Shown: positions 53,905 to 63,076 of the stretch, in pieces
Layout: the number at the start of each line of letters is the position of its first letter
How positions within the stretch are numbered: position 1 is the stretch's first letter
NCBI RefSeq assembly: GCF_001431725.1
Contig: NZ_CP013106.1
Span: forward strand, 3,410,001 to 3,474,000
DNA length: 64,000 bases
Direction: 5' to 3'
Source of the DNA: Halomonas huangheensis
GTDB lineage: Bacteria > Pseudomonadota > Gammaproteobacteria > Pseudomonadales > Halomonadaceae
Notes under the pieces: model-generated
What the model saw: the letters and a program-made list of their open reading frames with translations, nothing else
What the model was told of the DNA's origin: nothing
The model's database searches: none
Translations under genes and position numbers: made by a program

Positions 53905-55875
53905 CTAGAAATCGACGCTCAGTCCCAGCCAGAAGCGACGCCCATCCTCGACATAGCCGTACTCGTCGTAGGTGATGTCTTCGTCGAACAGGTTGTAGAT
54001 GCCAACATTGACCTTGGCGGCATCCGTCAGTTGATAGCCAAGGCCGGTGTCCACAAAGGTGTAGGACGGCGCCACAATGCTGCTGGATGAAGGCCCTGTT
54101 GTCGGCTGGCTCTCCTCGCCGCGATAGGTCACGCGAGTCCATTGATCGAGACGCTCATTGACGTCCCAGTCGAGCGTCGCAGAGACCTGGTGTTTGGGTA
54201 ACTGGGTCAAGGGATCGCCCTTGTACTCACCGCTCTTCTGCTCGCTATCGGTGTAGGTGTAGCTGGTGGCCAGCTCCAGTGATTCACCGATCGGTGTCGA
54301 GAGCGACAGTTCCACCCCCTGGGTCACCGCTTCATCGACGTTGATGCGATAAGTGGGATCGGAGCCGAAATCATTGGCCCCATCGGGGCACACATCCGCC
54401 GGGCAGGCCACGCGAGTGATCTTGTCGTCGAAATCGTTGTGGAACACAGTCGCGCTCGCCGCCAGGCCGCTGTCGGCGTTATAGAGCAGCGCCAGCTCCT
54501 TGTTGATGGAGGTTTCCGGCTCGAGGTCAGGATTGCCGTAGATATCTCCACCACGACTGGTCTGCCCCCAGTCAGGCGTGATCTCACGCAGACTAGGGGA
54601 GCGATAGCCAGTGGATACACCGCCCTTGAGCGTCCAGTGAGGGGCCATGTGCCATACGCTATAGATTCGCGGACTGACCTGACTGCCGTAGTTCTCGTCA
54701 TCGTCCACCCGTACTCCACCGGTCAGTGACCAGTCCTGGGTGAGCATCCACTCGTCCTCGACAAACAGCGCCCACTGGCTGTTGCGCACATTGGAGCGGT
54801 CGGAAATCTGATTGGAGCTCTGATCGTCGAGTTCTTCTTCCTCGAAGTTCGCCCCCAGAGTGAGCATATGAGCGCCCAACGGCATCACCAGACTGCTTCG
54901 GGCGGTGGTATTGGTGATTTCCATATCTCGCGAGCGATTGTCTGCCACCTCTCGCTGGACAAAGGTCTCGCTGGTACCAAAGTCCCAGCGTCCAGTGTGC
55001 GTCAGGGCAATATGTTCGTGAGTGAACTCATTGAAGCTGTCTTCACAACCACCGCGGCAACCCTCGCTGGGGGCCGATTTACCCATCAACGACTCTCGGT
55101 CTTCGGTACTTCTGCCGGCCTCGAGAGAAAAGTCATGATCGCGGCTGGGTGTCAGCGTCAGTCGTGCCGTCAGGCTCTGGAGGCTCTTGTCTTCATAGCC
55201 GTTGATGATCTCATCTTCGTCCCGATGGTAGCCCTGGCCATATACCTGCAGACCAAGCAGGTTCTCGACAAGCGGTCCTGACGCATAGAAGTTGGCCTGT
55301 CGGCTGTTGCCCGAGTCACTGTCGCCCTGGATGACAGTGTCGAGTTGCAGGTTGCCGTGCCACTCCTCGGCAACCTTGCGGGTGATTACGTTGATAACGC
55401 CACCGATAGCATCCGAGCCGTACAGCGTCGACATCGGCCCACGGACGACTTCGATACGTTCGATGGCCTGCAACGGTGGCAGCCAGTCCTGCTCGAAACC
55501 GGCGCTACCGTTGGGGCGTGTCTCGCGACTGTTCTGGGGACGGCCATCGACCAGAATCAACGTATATTGCGATGGCATGCCGCGAATGCTGATGTCGTAA
55601 CCGTTGTCTCCCGCCCCGCCACCCGTGACGATAACACCAGGCACATCACGCAGCGCATCCGTGGCATCTCGGTAATAGCGCTTCTCCAGATCCTCGCGAG
55701 TGATCACGCTGATGGATGCCGGAGCATCGACGACCTGCTGGTCAAAACCGGCAGCGGTAACCACAACATCATCCAGCTCGACAGCCTCCTGGGCCGATGC
55801 TGCAGTGGTGACAGTGACACTGGCCAGGCTCAACAGGGTGCCTGTAAACCAGGGCTGGTGGATCGAACGGGGCAT
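53905..55875 (-). CDS. TonB-dependent receptor, FepA/CirA-type (paralogue)
   Basis: A 656-residue receptor. The ATG at 55875 follows AAGGAGAGAG and gives a normal signal peptide (cleavage near ASAQ). Motifs: DDVVVTAAGFDQQVVDAPASISVITREDLEKR, DISIRGMPSQYTLILVDGRPQNSRE, IERIEVVRGPMSTLYGSDAIGGVINVITRK, with Cys pairs (CRGGC and CPADVC) in loops. It is closely similar in the plug to the receptor at 51667 but shorter and different in the barrel loops, so it probably recognises another ligand. It is convergent with its paralogue and divergent from the LysR gene. Confidence 0.92.
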   Translation of the reverse strand: MPRSIHQPWFTGTLLSLASVTVTTAASAQEAVELDDVVVTAAGFDQQVVDAPASISVITREDLEKRYYRDATDALRDVPGVIVTGGGAGDNGYDISIRGMPSQYTLILVDGRPQNSRETRPNGSAGFEQDWLPPLQAIERIEVVRGPMSTLYGSDAIGGVINVITRKVAEEWHGNLQLDTVIQGDSDSGNSRQANFYASGPLVENLLGLQVYGQGYHRDEDEIINGYEDKSLQSLTARLTLTPSRDHDFSLEAGRSTEDRESLMGKSAPSEGCRGGCEDSFNEFTHEHIALTHTGRWDFGTSETFVQREVADNRSRDMEITNTTARSSLVMPLGAHMLTLGANFEEEELDDQSSNQISDRSNVRNSQWALFVEDEWMLTQDWSLTGGVRVDDDENYGSQVSPRIYSVWHMAPHWTLKGGVSTGYRSPSLREITPDWGQTSRGGDIYGNPDLEPETSINKELALLYNADSGLAASATVFHNDFDDKITRVACPADVCPDGANDFGSDPTYRINVDEAVTQGVELSLSTPIGESLELATSYTYTDSEQKSGEYKGDPLTQLPKHQVSATLDWDVNERLDQWTRVTYRGEESQPTTGPSSSSIVAPSYTFVDTGLGYQLTDAAKVNVGIYNLFDEDITYDEYGYVEDGRRFWLGLSVDF

Positions 55876-56077
55876 GGGGCAACTCTCTCCTTCTCCAATA
55901 CTGCTGCCGAGCGGATAAATGCACAGCACAACCGCATCGACAAGTGCAGCTTCAACATCATTTATATATAATAAAAATCTTTCTCATTTAGATTCTTTCA
56001 TGTAAGTTCCCCCATGTCGCGGCACAGCACGTTGCACGTTACGCAACGAGGCTGTCCCTTTTCACCACGCCAGTCGT

Positions 56078-56096
56078 TTAAACGCTAATCATTAAC
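56078..56096. promoter_or_regulatory. Fur-like site between receptor and LysR gene
   Basis: On the minus strand GTTAATGATTAGCGTTTAA matches about 12 of 19 Fur-box positions and repeats the string seen at 44508. It is 62 bp before the LysR start and about 200 bp from the divergent receptor start. Confidence 0.4.
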
Positions 56097-56157
56097 ACTC
56101 GCAAAATGGTATGCTTGGCGATTACCGCTGTGTTCGCTCGCTGCATATGGAGGCCAG

Positions 56158-57135
56158 ATGCCCGATCTCGATGAACTGCTTGCCTTCAACCGTGTGATGG
56201 AATCCGGCAGCCTGACCCGCAGCGCCGCCGAATTGGGGTTGGCGAAATCGACGCTGAGCAGGCGTATCACCCAACTCGAGGCTCGACTCGGGCAGCCGTT
56301 GCTCAAGCGCCAGGCCAATCAATTGCTGCCCACCGAGGCAGGCCACCGTTATTACGAGATCAGCCAGAAGATTCTCGAGCTGGCTGGCGAGGGACAACGT
56401 GCCCTTGATTCGCTGCGTGAAGAAGTCAGCGGAGAACTGCTGGTCGAGGCTCACCGAACCCTGACCCGTAGTTGGCTCGGGCGCTCGGTGCGGGATTTTC
56501 TGAACAAGCACCCTGCGATCAACGTGGCCTTGCATACTCGACCCGTTCCTCCGCGAGACCCGGAGTTTCACGGCATCAGCGTCTGGCTGGGCGAGGTTGG
56601 AGAGGGAGGCTTACGGCAGGAACTCATCGGTCGCCTGGCGCGAGGTATCTATGCGCATCCCGAGTATCTCGAACATCACGGCTACCCCGATCATCCTCAG
56701 GCGCTGACGCGACATTCGTGGATCGATATGATTGGCGAAACCAATAGCGGGCTGGTACTCACTCATCCAGATGGCAGTGAATTCAACTTCCGCCCGCCTC
56801 CCTCTCGTTTGCGTGTCGACCAACCCATGCTGCATATCGATGCCATTGCTGGCGGTGGCGGTATCGGTGTGCTCCCCTGCTGGATCGCCGAATCCCGCGA
56901 GCGCGCTCATCCGGGAGAATTGGTGCGTTGTCTCGACGCCTGGCAACTCAAGCCGCTGGATGTGACGCTGCTGTATGGTTTCGGCCATCAACCCCGCAAG
57001 GTCACCGCCCTGCTGGAGCACTTGCGTCAATCTCGTCCCGTGGCCTGGCAGACACCACAAAAGACCAATACCGCCGTGAATACGCCCGCTTCCTGCACAC
57101 AACTCCACTCCCCAGCAACCGACATCAGTCACTGA
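56158..57135 (+). CDS. LysR-family transcription regulator
   Basis: A 325-residue LysR regulator. GGAGG precedes the ATG. The N-terminal helix-turn-helix is GSLTRSAAELGLAKSTLSRRITQLEARLGQPLLKR; the effector domain spans about residues 90-295. The C-terminal about 20 residues are Thr/Pro/Ser-rich. It stands 71 bp before the AaeX-AaeA-AaeB-like genes on the same strand, where the related AaeR of E. coli is divergent. It likely controls that efflux system in response to an aromatic acid. Confidence 0.9.
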   Translation: MPDLDELLAFNRVMESGSLTRSAAELGLAKSTLSRRITQLEARLGQPLLKRQANQLLPTEAGHRYYEISQKILELAGEGQRALDSLREEVSGELLVEAHRTLTRSWLGRSVRDFLNKHPAINVALHTRPVPPRDPEFHGISVWLGEVGEGGLRQELIGRLARGIYAHPEYLEHHGYPDHPQALTRHSWIDMIGETNSGLVLTHPDGSEFNFRPPPSRLRVDQPMLHIDAIAGGGGIGVLPCWIAESRERAHPGELVRCLDAWQLKPLDVTLLYGFGHQPRKVTALLEHLRQSRPVAWQTPQKTNTAVNTPASCTQLHSPATDISH

Positions 57136-57206
57136 GCACTCATGCGCGCATGGTCTACTCTCTGATAAGCTGAAAGGCATATCGATTATTGCGGTGGAGA
57201 GCACAG

Positions 57207-57419
57207 ATGGCGCTAAGGGAATACGCGCTCGGAGGCGTCTATTTCAGCCCCTTGCTGATGTATCTGATGGTGGGAATATTGGCGGCGCTGATTCTGCGCT
57301 TCGTTCTGTACCGCCTGCTGGGCTCATCGCGCTTGTGGTACGAAGCCTGGCTCGATACTTCACTGGTGGTGCTGTGTACCACAGTGGTTGCCTGGCTCGG
57401 CGCCAGGCCGGGGGTCTGA
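57207..57419 (+). CDS. aaeX: small inner-membrane protein, DUF1656 (AaeX-like)
   Basis: A 70-residue protein with two transmembrane helices (about 10-30 and 45-65), starting at the ATG after GGAG. The segment LGGVYFSPLLMYLMVG fits the DUF1656/AaeX family, which is always found before AaeA/AaeB-type efflux genes. It is 3 bp from the next gene. Its mechanism is unknown. Confidence 0.85.
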   Translation: MALREYALGGVYFSPLLMYLMVGILAALILRFVLYRLLGSSRLWYEAWLDTSLVVLCTTVVAWLGARPGV

Positions 57420-57422
57420 TCG

Positions 57423-58298
57423 ATGCGCCAGACCATCCGTATACTGATCACCGCGATCATCGCTGCCATCGCCATCGCTGCCGGAATGTGGCTGTGGAAA
57501 TACTATCTCTACACTCCCTGGACTCGTGATGCGCGAGTCGCTGCTGACATCATCACCATCGCCCCCGATGTCTCCGGCCGGGTGCTGGAACTGCCGATCA
57601 GCGACAACCAGCATGTCACTGCCGGAGAGGTGTTGTTTCGCATCGACCCGGCCCGCTACCAGGCCGCGCTGGATCATGCCAATGCGATCGTTGATCAACG
57701 TGAGGCCGAACTGCAGTTGCGTCAGCACGAAGCAGGGCGTCGTTCACGGCTGAGTAACCAGGCGATCAGTGCCGAAAGTCGCGAGTCGGCGAATATCGAT
57801 AGTCAGGTCGCCGCAGCAGCATTGGCTGAAGCCCGCAGTGACGTCGCCAGCGCAGAGCTGGACCTCGAGCGCACTGAAGTCGATGCCCCGGCTTCCGGGC
57901 ATATCCTCAATCTGCAACTGGTCCAAGGTAACTATGTCAATCGTGGCACCGCTGTCATGGCGTTGGTGCGTGACGACTCCTTCTATGTCACCGCTTATAT
58001 GGAGGAAACCAAGCGTCCGGCCTTCAAGGTCGGAGACTCCGCCAGGGTGACGTTGATGAGCGGCGATATCGAAATTGCCGGACATGTGGAGAGCATCGGC
58101 AGAGCCATTGCCAATGACAACGCCACTCCCAACAACCAGTTGCTGCCCCAGGTACAGCCGACCTTCAGTTGGGTGCGTCTTGCTCAGCGTATTCCGGTGC
58201 GTATCGCCCTGGATGAATATCCCGAGTCGATTGATCTGAGCGCAGGCATGACCGCCACGGTCCACATCAATGATCACATTGACCAGCAGGCAGAGTAG
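57423..58298 (+). CDS. aaeA: HlyD/EmrA-type membrane fusion protein (AaeA-like)
   Basis: A 291-residue periplasmic adaptor. One N-terminal membrane anchor (about 6-26) is followed by TRDARVAADIITIAPDVSGRVLELPISDNQHVTAGEVLFRID, the lipoyl half-motif, a coiled hairpin (about 75-150), the second lipoyl half (DAPASGHILNLQLVQGNYVNRGT) and a beta-barrel part. It links the FUSC inner-membrane pump to an outer-membrane channel. It is 3 bp from each neighbour, so the three genes are co-translated. Confidence 0.9.
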   Translation: MRQTIRILITAIIAAIAIAAGMWLWKYYLYTPWTRDARVAADIITIAPDVSGRVLELPISDNQHVTAGEVLFRIDPARYQAALDHANAIVDQREAELQLRQHEAGRRSRLSNQAISAESRESANIDSQVAAAALAEARSDVASAELDLERTEVDAPASGHILNLQLVQGNYVNRGTAVMALVRDDSFYVTAYMEETKRPAFKVGDSARVTLMSGDIEIAGHVESIGRAIANDNATPNNQLLPQVQPTFSWVRLAQRIPVRIALDEYPESIDLSAGMTATVHINDHIDQQAE

Positions 58299-58301
58299 GC
58301 C

Positions 58302-60398
58302 ATGTCGCTCTGGTGGCAAGCCTATCTCACGCCCTCCTCCAGCGCGGTCAAGTTCGCCATCAAGGCAACACTGGCCATGCTGCTGGCGTTGTATATCGCA
58401 CTCTGGTGCGACCTGGAGCGCCCCTATTGGGCGCTGATCTCGGCGGCCTTCCTGCAGATTCGCCCGATGAGTGGAATGGTCTTCGAGAAGGGACTGAGCC
58501 AGTTGCTGGGGACCGCGGTGGGTTGCCTGGTCGGAATCGCGATCATGGCCGCCTTTGTCCAGGCTCCCACCCTGGCGCTGGGCAGTCTGACGCTGTGGAT
58601 CATGCTGTGCACCTATGCGGCCTCGGTGACTCGCAACAATGCCTCCTATGGCTGCGTGATGGGGGCGGTCACGGCGATGCTGATCGTGATCATTACCGCC
58701 AGTGCCCCGGATGGACTGTTCTCGGTCGCCGTGGCTCGGCTGTCGGAGCTGTCACTCGGCGCGATCTGCGCCACTCTGGTCAGCTCACTGTTGTGGCCGA
58801 CCCAGGTTCGCGACCACCTTACCGGGCTGGCCGACGAGGTGGCCAGGAATGCCTTCCAGCACGCGGCACTGCGACTGAACAACACCACCGATGTCAGCGC
58901 CCTGCAGCAGACGCTGACCGATAGCCTCACGCCCCTGACACAACTCGAGACCGATAGCCAGGCAGCTCGCTATGAGGGCCCGGAAGGCCAGGGGCGCATC
59001 CGCGCCAGCCATGTTCTGACACGGCGCACTCTGCGCCTGATGGCAATTCTCTACGCCCTGCAGCAACTGCTGCGCTATCACGGTGACCGGCTGCCCGAAC
59101 ATATCCGCACCCTGACCGCAAACATTGCCGATGGCATGCAGCAATGTGCCGACGCCTCCAGCCTCCACGAGGCACGCGAGCGGCTCCATGACTTGCGCCA
59201 CCAGTCGCTGGCCTGCCTGGATGAGCAGTCCTGTGAACAGGAAGACAGCGTCAATCCAGATGTCGCATTGCGCTTCCGCCTATTGATTGGCCTACGCGAA
59301 GCGCTGGGCCATGCACTGGTGATCATCGATGCGCGTGAGGCAATGCATACCCCATCGCAGCGGCACCTGAAGGCCCCATCACTGGCCTGGCACCGCGACC
59401 ATCTCACCGCAGTGCTCAACGCTCTGCGCTCGGGGCTGATCTTTGCATTGCTGGCGAGCTTCTGGGTGTTGACCAGTTGGGATAACGGCCAGACCGCCAT
59501 GCTGCTGGGCACGTTATTCTCGGCGATGTTTGCCACACGCGAAAACCCGGCCATGGTGGCGGCAATGTTCGGTCGTGGCATGTTGTTTGCCATTCCCAGT
59601 GCATTCTTGTTCGGCCATATCCTGCTGTCACAGGCACATGGCTTCGGCATGCTGGTACTGGCGTTCTTCCCACCGCTGTTTCTCGGCCTGTTGGGCGCCG
59701 GCAATCCCAGGCTCGCCGGTTATTGTCTCGGCTTCACCATCGGCAACATCCTGTTGACCATGCCCGGGAATGCCATGGATTTCGACTTCGATGGCTTCGC
59801 CAATCGTGCCATCGCCGTGATGATTGGCCTGTCGGTCGTGGTCATGGCCTTCCGCATGATTCCCGGCCTGCCAACCAGGCTACGCAAGTATCGCCTGGTA
59901 GCAGCCACCGTTCAGGATCTGCGTGAACAGGAAAACTATCCGCTGCACGAAGTGGAAACGCGTTTCAGTGGTAAAATGGCCGATAGGTTGCTGCAGTTGG
60001 CGCACCACGACCACCTGGTACCGGAAGATCGTCGTTACCTGTTTACCCTCGGCCTGACCGGCCTCGACCTGGGCCATGCCAGTATGCACCTGCGCCGCCG
60101 GCTGCAGGATGTCGGCGGCAATGACGTCGCCGAGGCGCGTCGTCAGTTGAGCCAGGCGCTGGCGGATGACTACGCCGCCAGCGCACGTGGCCAATGCCCG
60201 GAACGGGTCGCGGCATGCGGTGCCGAGTTGGTCGAGGCACTGCGCAATGATGCCGATGTTACTGCGCACCAGCGCCTACTGGTTTCGGGGCTGGTTGAAC
60301 GCCTGTGGCTATCGCTACAACGCCAGGCAGAACGTTCGCGGACGGCCCGTAGCGACGCAGCCAATATCATCCAGCCGGATAACGCCACTACCGGGTAA
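58302..60398 (+). CDS. aaeB: FUSC-family aromatic acid exporter (AaeB-like)
   Basis: A 698-residue inner-membrane protein with two blocks of about five to six helices (about 12-170 and 375-525), each followed by a cytosolic domain, as in AaeB. Segments: KFAIKATLAMLLALYIALWCDLERPYWALISAAFLQ, RPMSGMVFEKGLSQLLGTAVGCLVG, and in the second block WDNGQTAMLLGTLFSAMFATRENPA. AaeB pumps hydroxylated aromatic carboxylic acids. The substrate here may be similar but is unproved. Confidence 0.9.
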   Translation: MSLWWQAYLTPSSSAVKFAIKATLAMLLALYIALWCDLERPYWALISAAFLQIRPMSGMVFEKGLSQLLGTAVGCLVGIAIMAAFVQAPTLALGSLTLWIMLCTYAASVTRNNASYGCVMGAVTAMLIVIITASAPDGLFSVAVARLSELSLGAICATLVSSLLWPTQVRDHLTGLADEVARNAFQHAALRLNNTTDVSALQQTLTDSLTPLTQLETDSQAARYEGPEGQGRIRASHVLTRRTLRLMAILYALQQLLRYHGDRLPEHIRTLTANIADGMQQCADASSLHEARERLHDLRHQSLACLDEQSCEQEDSVNPDVALRFRLLIGLREALGHALVIIDAREAMHTPSQRHLKAPSLAWHRDHLTAVLNALRSGLIFALLASFWVLTSWDNGQTAMLLGTLFSAMFATRENPAMVAAMFGRGMLFAIPSAFLFGHILLSQAHGFGMLVLAFFPPLFLGLLGAGNPRLAGYCLGFTIGNILLTMPGNAMDFDFDGFANRAIAVMIGLSVVVMAFRMIPGLPTRLRKYRLVAATVQDLREQENYPLHEVETRFSGKMADRLLQLAHHDHLVPEDRRYLFTLGLTGLDLGHASMHLRRRLQDVGGNDVAEARRQLSQALADDYAASARGQCPERVAACGAELVEALRNDADVTAHQRLLVSGLVERLWLSLQRQAERSRTARSDAANIIQPDNATTG

Positions 60399-60440
60399 CG
60401 CCCCTGCCCTCTCAGCTCTGCACAGGGAGAACACACATAT

Positions 60441-61328
60441 ATGATTGCTGAACTGATTGCCGTCATGGCGCCGGTGGTGGCCGGTGCGGGCCTCGGGTTC
60501 ATCTGGATTCGCCGTGGTATGGATTATCCGGTCGCCTTTGTGACACGGCTGGTCTTCAATATCGGTACCCCGGCATTGGTCATCGCCTCGCTCTCGGGCG
60601 CGGAAATCGATGCCTCCAGCTTCGGTCGTACCATGCTGGCCACCGCGCTGGTGCTGATAAGCATGGGGGCCGTATCCTTCGGCCTTGCCAAACTACTGCG
60701 CCGCGACTGGCGCGTGCTACTGGCCCCGACCATGTACCCCAATACCGGTAACATGGGCCTGCCGGTCGTGCTGTACGCCTTTGGCGAGGCCGGCTTCGCC
60801 TACGGTATCACCGTAATGGTCACGGTATCTCTGTTCCAGTTTACTCTTGGCACCATGCTGGCCAGCCGTGGCAATCCGCTGAAGTCGCTGATCAAGACCC
60901 CGACCGTCTACGCGATCCTGATCTCCATGGTGCTGCTGCTCACCGACACCGAATTGCCACTGTGGCTGGACAACAGTGTCGATCTGATCTCGGGCTTTAC
61001 CGTGCCGCTGATGCTGATCACCCTTGGCGTCTCGCTGGCCAGCATTCAGGTCAGGAACCTGCGCTCCGGGATCAGTTTCAGCCTGATCCGCATTCCGGTA
61101 GCAGTAGGTGTTGCCTGGCTGATCGGACATTGGCTTGAACTGCCTGCGATGGCGCTGGCGGTACTGATGCTGCAGATGAGCATGCCGGTGGCGGTGTTCA
61201 ACTACCTGTTCGCCCAGAAGGCACAGCGCGAACCGGCCTATGTCGCCAGTCTGGTATTCTGTTCGACTCTGCTGTCGCTTATCTACCTGCCCCTGCTGCT
61301 GGCATTCTTGATGAGCGGCAGAATCTGA
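60441..61328 (+). CDS. AEC-family (auxin efflux carrier-like) transporter
   Basis: A 295-residue membrane protein with about ten helices. Marks of the AEC family: LGFIWIRRGMDYPVAFVTRLVFNIGTPALVIASL near the start, TMYPNTGNMGLPVVLYAFGEAGFAYGI in the middle and MQMSMPVAVFNYLFAQKAQREPAYVASLVFCSTLLSL at the end. Bacterial members move malonate, malate or other organic acids. It is 42 bp after the FUSC gene and may share its transcript. Confidence 0.92.
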   Translation: MIAELIAVMAPVVAGAGLGFIWIRRGMDYPVAFVTRLVFNIGTPALVIASLSGAEIDASSFGRTMLATALVLISMGAVSFGLAKLLRRDWRVLLAPTMYPNTGNMGLPVVLYAFGEAGFAYGITVMVTVSLFQFTLGTMLASRGNPLKSLIKTPTVYAILISMVLLLTDTELPLWLDNSVDLISGFTVPLMLITLGVSLASIQVRNLRSGISFSLIRIPVAVGVAWLIGHWLELPAMALAVLMLQMSMPVAVFNYLFAQKAQREPAYVASLVFCSTLLSLIYLPLLLAFLMSGRI

Positions 61329-61349
61329 CGATACGCGAGGATCATGGCC

Positions 61350-62576
61350 ATGCGACTGGTGCTGTCTCTCCAGGTACGTTCTCTCCAGGTACGTTCTCTC
61401 CGCACAACAATGACCCTGATCGGCATCGTGACTCTGGGGCTGTCCAGCATGGCTTGTGCTGCCAACGAAGAGGCTGACAGCGAAGAAACGGTGCTCAGCG
61501 AAGACTATCGTCTATCCATAGAAACCATCGAAGATGGATTGTCCCATCCCTGGTCGCTGGCATTTCTGCCAGATGAGCGAATGCTGATCAGCGAGCGAGG
61601 AGGCAGGTTGTTGTTGCTGGATTCCGGACAACCCGACTCAGCACAGTCCGATTCACTCCAGCCCGATTCTGTCCAACTGCGCCCACTGGCGGGTATGCCC
61701 CAGGTGTCAGCCAGAGGCCAGGGCGGGCTCTTCGATATCGCCCTCCACCCGAACTTCGGTGACGGCGAGCACGACTGGTTGTATTTCAGTTGGGCACGTC
61801 CGGGCAGCGACTCGAACCGCGATGCTACCGCCCTCTCGCGCATCTGGTTTGACGGCCAACAACTGGGCCGCATCGAACATCTGTTCATCCACAATCGACC
61901 AGCAGACTCCAGCCGCCATTATGGCGGGCGTCTGCTATGGCTCAGTGACAGCACACTGCTGATGTCGATTGGCGAGCGCGGTGAGCGTGATCGCGCCCAG
62001 CATACCCAGGATCATGCCGGCAGCCTGGTACGCCTGGACGAAGACGGCAACCTTCTGCCCGCAGCTGTTACTGGTGCCGCTGACGGTATCCATTCCATGG
62101 GACATCGCAACCCACAGGGTTTGGCGATGGCTGCCGATGGCACGCTGTGGTCCACGGAACATGGCCCGCGCACTGGCGATGAGCTCAACCTGATAACTGC
62201 CGGAGCCAATTATGGCTGGCCGGAGGTGAGCCTGGGGAGAGAATACGTAAGCTTTCTGCCGGTGGGTGACTCCAGTGCTCCCGGCATGCAGGACCCAGCA
62301 CATGTCTTCGAGGGACGCTTCGCCCCCTCAGGTCTGGCCGTGGTTGCCAGCCCCCTATTCCCCGCATGGCAGGGCGATCTATTGGCTGGAGGCTTATCCA
62401 GCGAACAGCTGGTCCGCCTCGATATTGACGCTCAACGAGTCAAAGGCCAGGAAGTGTTGATTGATGGACAGGTCGGGCGCATTCGCGATGTTCGTCAGGG
62501 GCCGGATGGTGCTATTTATCTACTCACCGACGAGGATCCTGGCAAGCTGCTCCGCCTATTCCCCTCCGATATATGA
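61350..62576 (+). CDS. PQQ-dependent aldose/sorbosone dehydrogenase-like protein (YliI family)
   Basis: A 408-residue exported beta-propeller oxidoreductase. The ATG at 61350 is preferred (GAGG 9 nt upstream; another ATG is at 61344). The signal peptide has a duplicated SLQVR n-region, a core LIGIVTLGLSS and cleavage near ACA. Family motifs: ETIEDGLSHPWSLAFLPDERMLISERGGRL, GGLFDIALHPNF, NRPADSSRHYGGRLLW, HRNPQGLAMAADGTLWSTEHGPRTGDELNLI and NYGWPEVSLG. An inserted DSxQx pentapeptide repeat lies in blade 1. It probably oxidises sugars in the periplasm. Confidence 0.9.
   Translation: MRLVLSLQVRSLQVRSLRTTMTLIGIVTLGLSSMACAANEEADSEETVLSEDYRLSIETIEDGLSHPWSLAFLPDERMLISERGGRLLLLDSGQPDSAQSDSLQPDSVQLRPLAGMPQVSARGQGGLFDIALHPNFGDGEHDWLYFSWARPGSDSNRDATALSRIWFDGQQLGRIEHLFIHNRPADSSRHYGGRLLWLSDSTLLMSIGERGERDRAQHTQDHAGSLVRLDEDGNLLPAAVTGAADGIHSMGHRNPQGLAMAADGTLWSTEHGPRTGDELNLITAGANYGWPEVSLGREYVSFLPVGDSSAPGMQDPAHVFEGRFAPSGLAVVASPLFPAWQGDLLAGGLSSEQLVRLDIDAQRVKGQEVLIDGQVGRIRDVRQGPDGAIYLLTDEDPGKLLRLFPSDI
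61365..61401 (+). repeat. 15-bp duplication in signal peptide
   Basis: tctctccaggtacgt occurs twice in perfect tandem and starts a third time, duplicating the basic n-region of the sugar dehydrogenase signal peptide. Confidence 0.85.
61620..61679 (+). repeat. four degenerate 15-bp coding units
   Basis: Four 15-bp units encode DSGQP-DSAQS-DSLQP-DSVQL inside the first propeller blade. They differ widely at wobble positions, so the repeat is old or kept by selection on protein. Confidence 0.75.
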
Positions 62577-63076
62577 TGCGCGATGCCTGTCCTCGTCGCG
62601 ACCTTTGGCTGTCTTGCCACGCCATTGCGATATCGTTGATTTCCAATTGAGTTTGAAGGTTCAACGTTCACTCATTAAGGTATAGCAACGTCTCGAGATC
62701 CACAGGTGATGTGATTGACCGGCAGGCTGAGTCCGCAGAACTTTTGAAATTTCATACCCTTGAGAAGGAACCTGCGCGCTTCGGCCAAGCCCCCAACTCG
62801 GAACAGACCCCATCACCATGTACAATAATTGCCTGGAACAACAACAATCAGCATCTCTCGTGAGGCTGGCACACACAATCGTCGTTGATGCCACCACTGG
62901 AAAGTCAGCATCCAACTACCACAATAAAGGAGCCACTTACACCGAGTCGACCACGCAAGAATCTGTGGAAGTGCTGCTTGATGGCGGCCATCAATAACAG
63001 GGAACACCTGTCATCAATCAGATCTTCCCGGACGGACACTCAATCACGACCTAATCGAAACGCAAGGGAGATCTTC
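62577..63076. other. 500-bp region without convincing gene
   Basis: This stretch separates the sugar dehydrogenase from the BCCT gene. Only short frames exist; one plus-strand frame at 62818-62997 (59 codons) lacks a good ribosome site and known features. The region presumably holds the BCCT promoter; I see no strong hairpin or repeat. Confidence 0.4.

Noticed and set aside
62818..62997. 59-codon plus-strand frame in the 500-bp gap
   Set aside because: No good ribosome site, no recognisable motif, polar composition; no support beyond openness.
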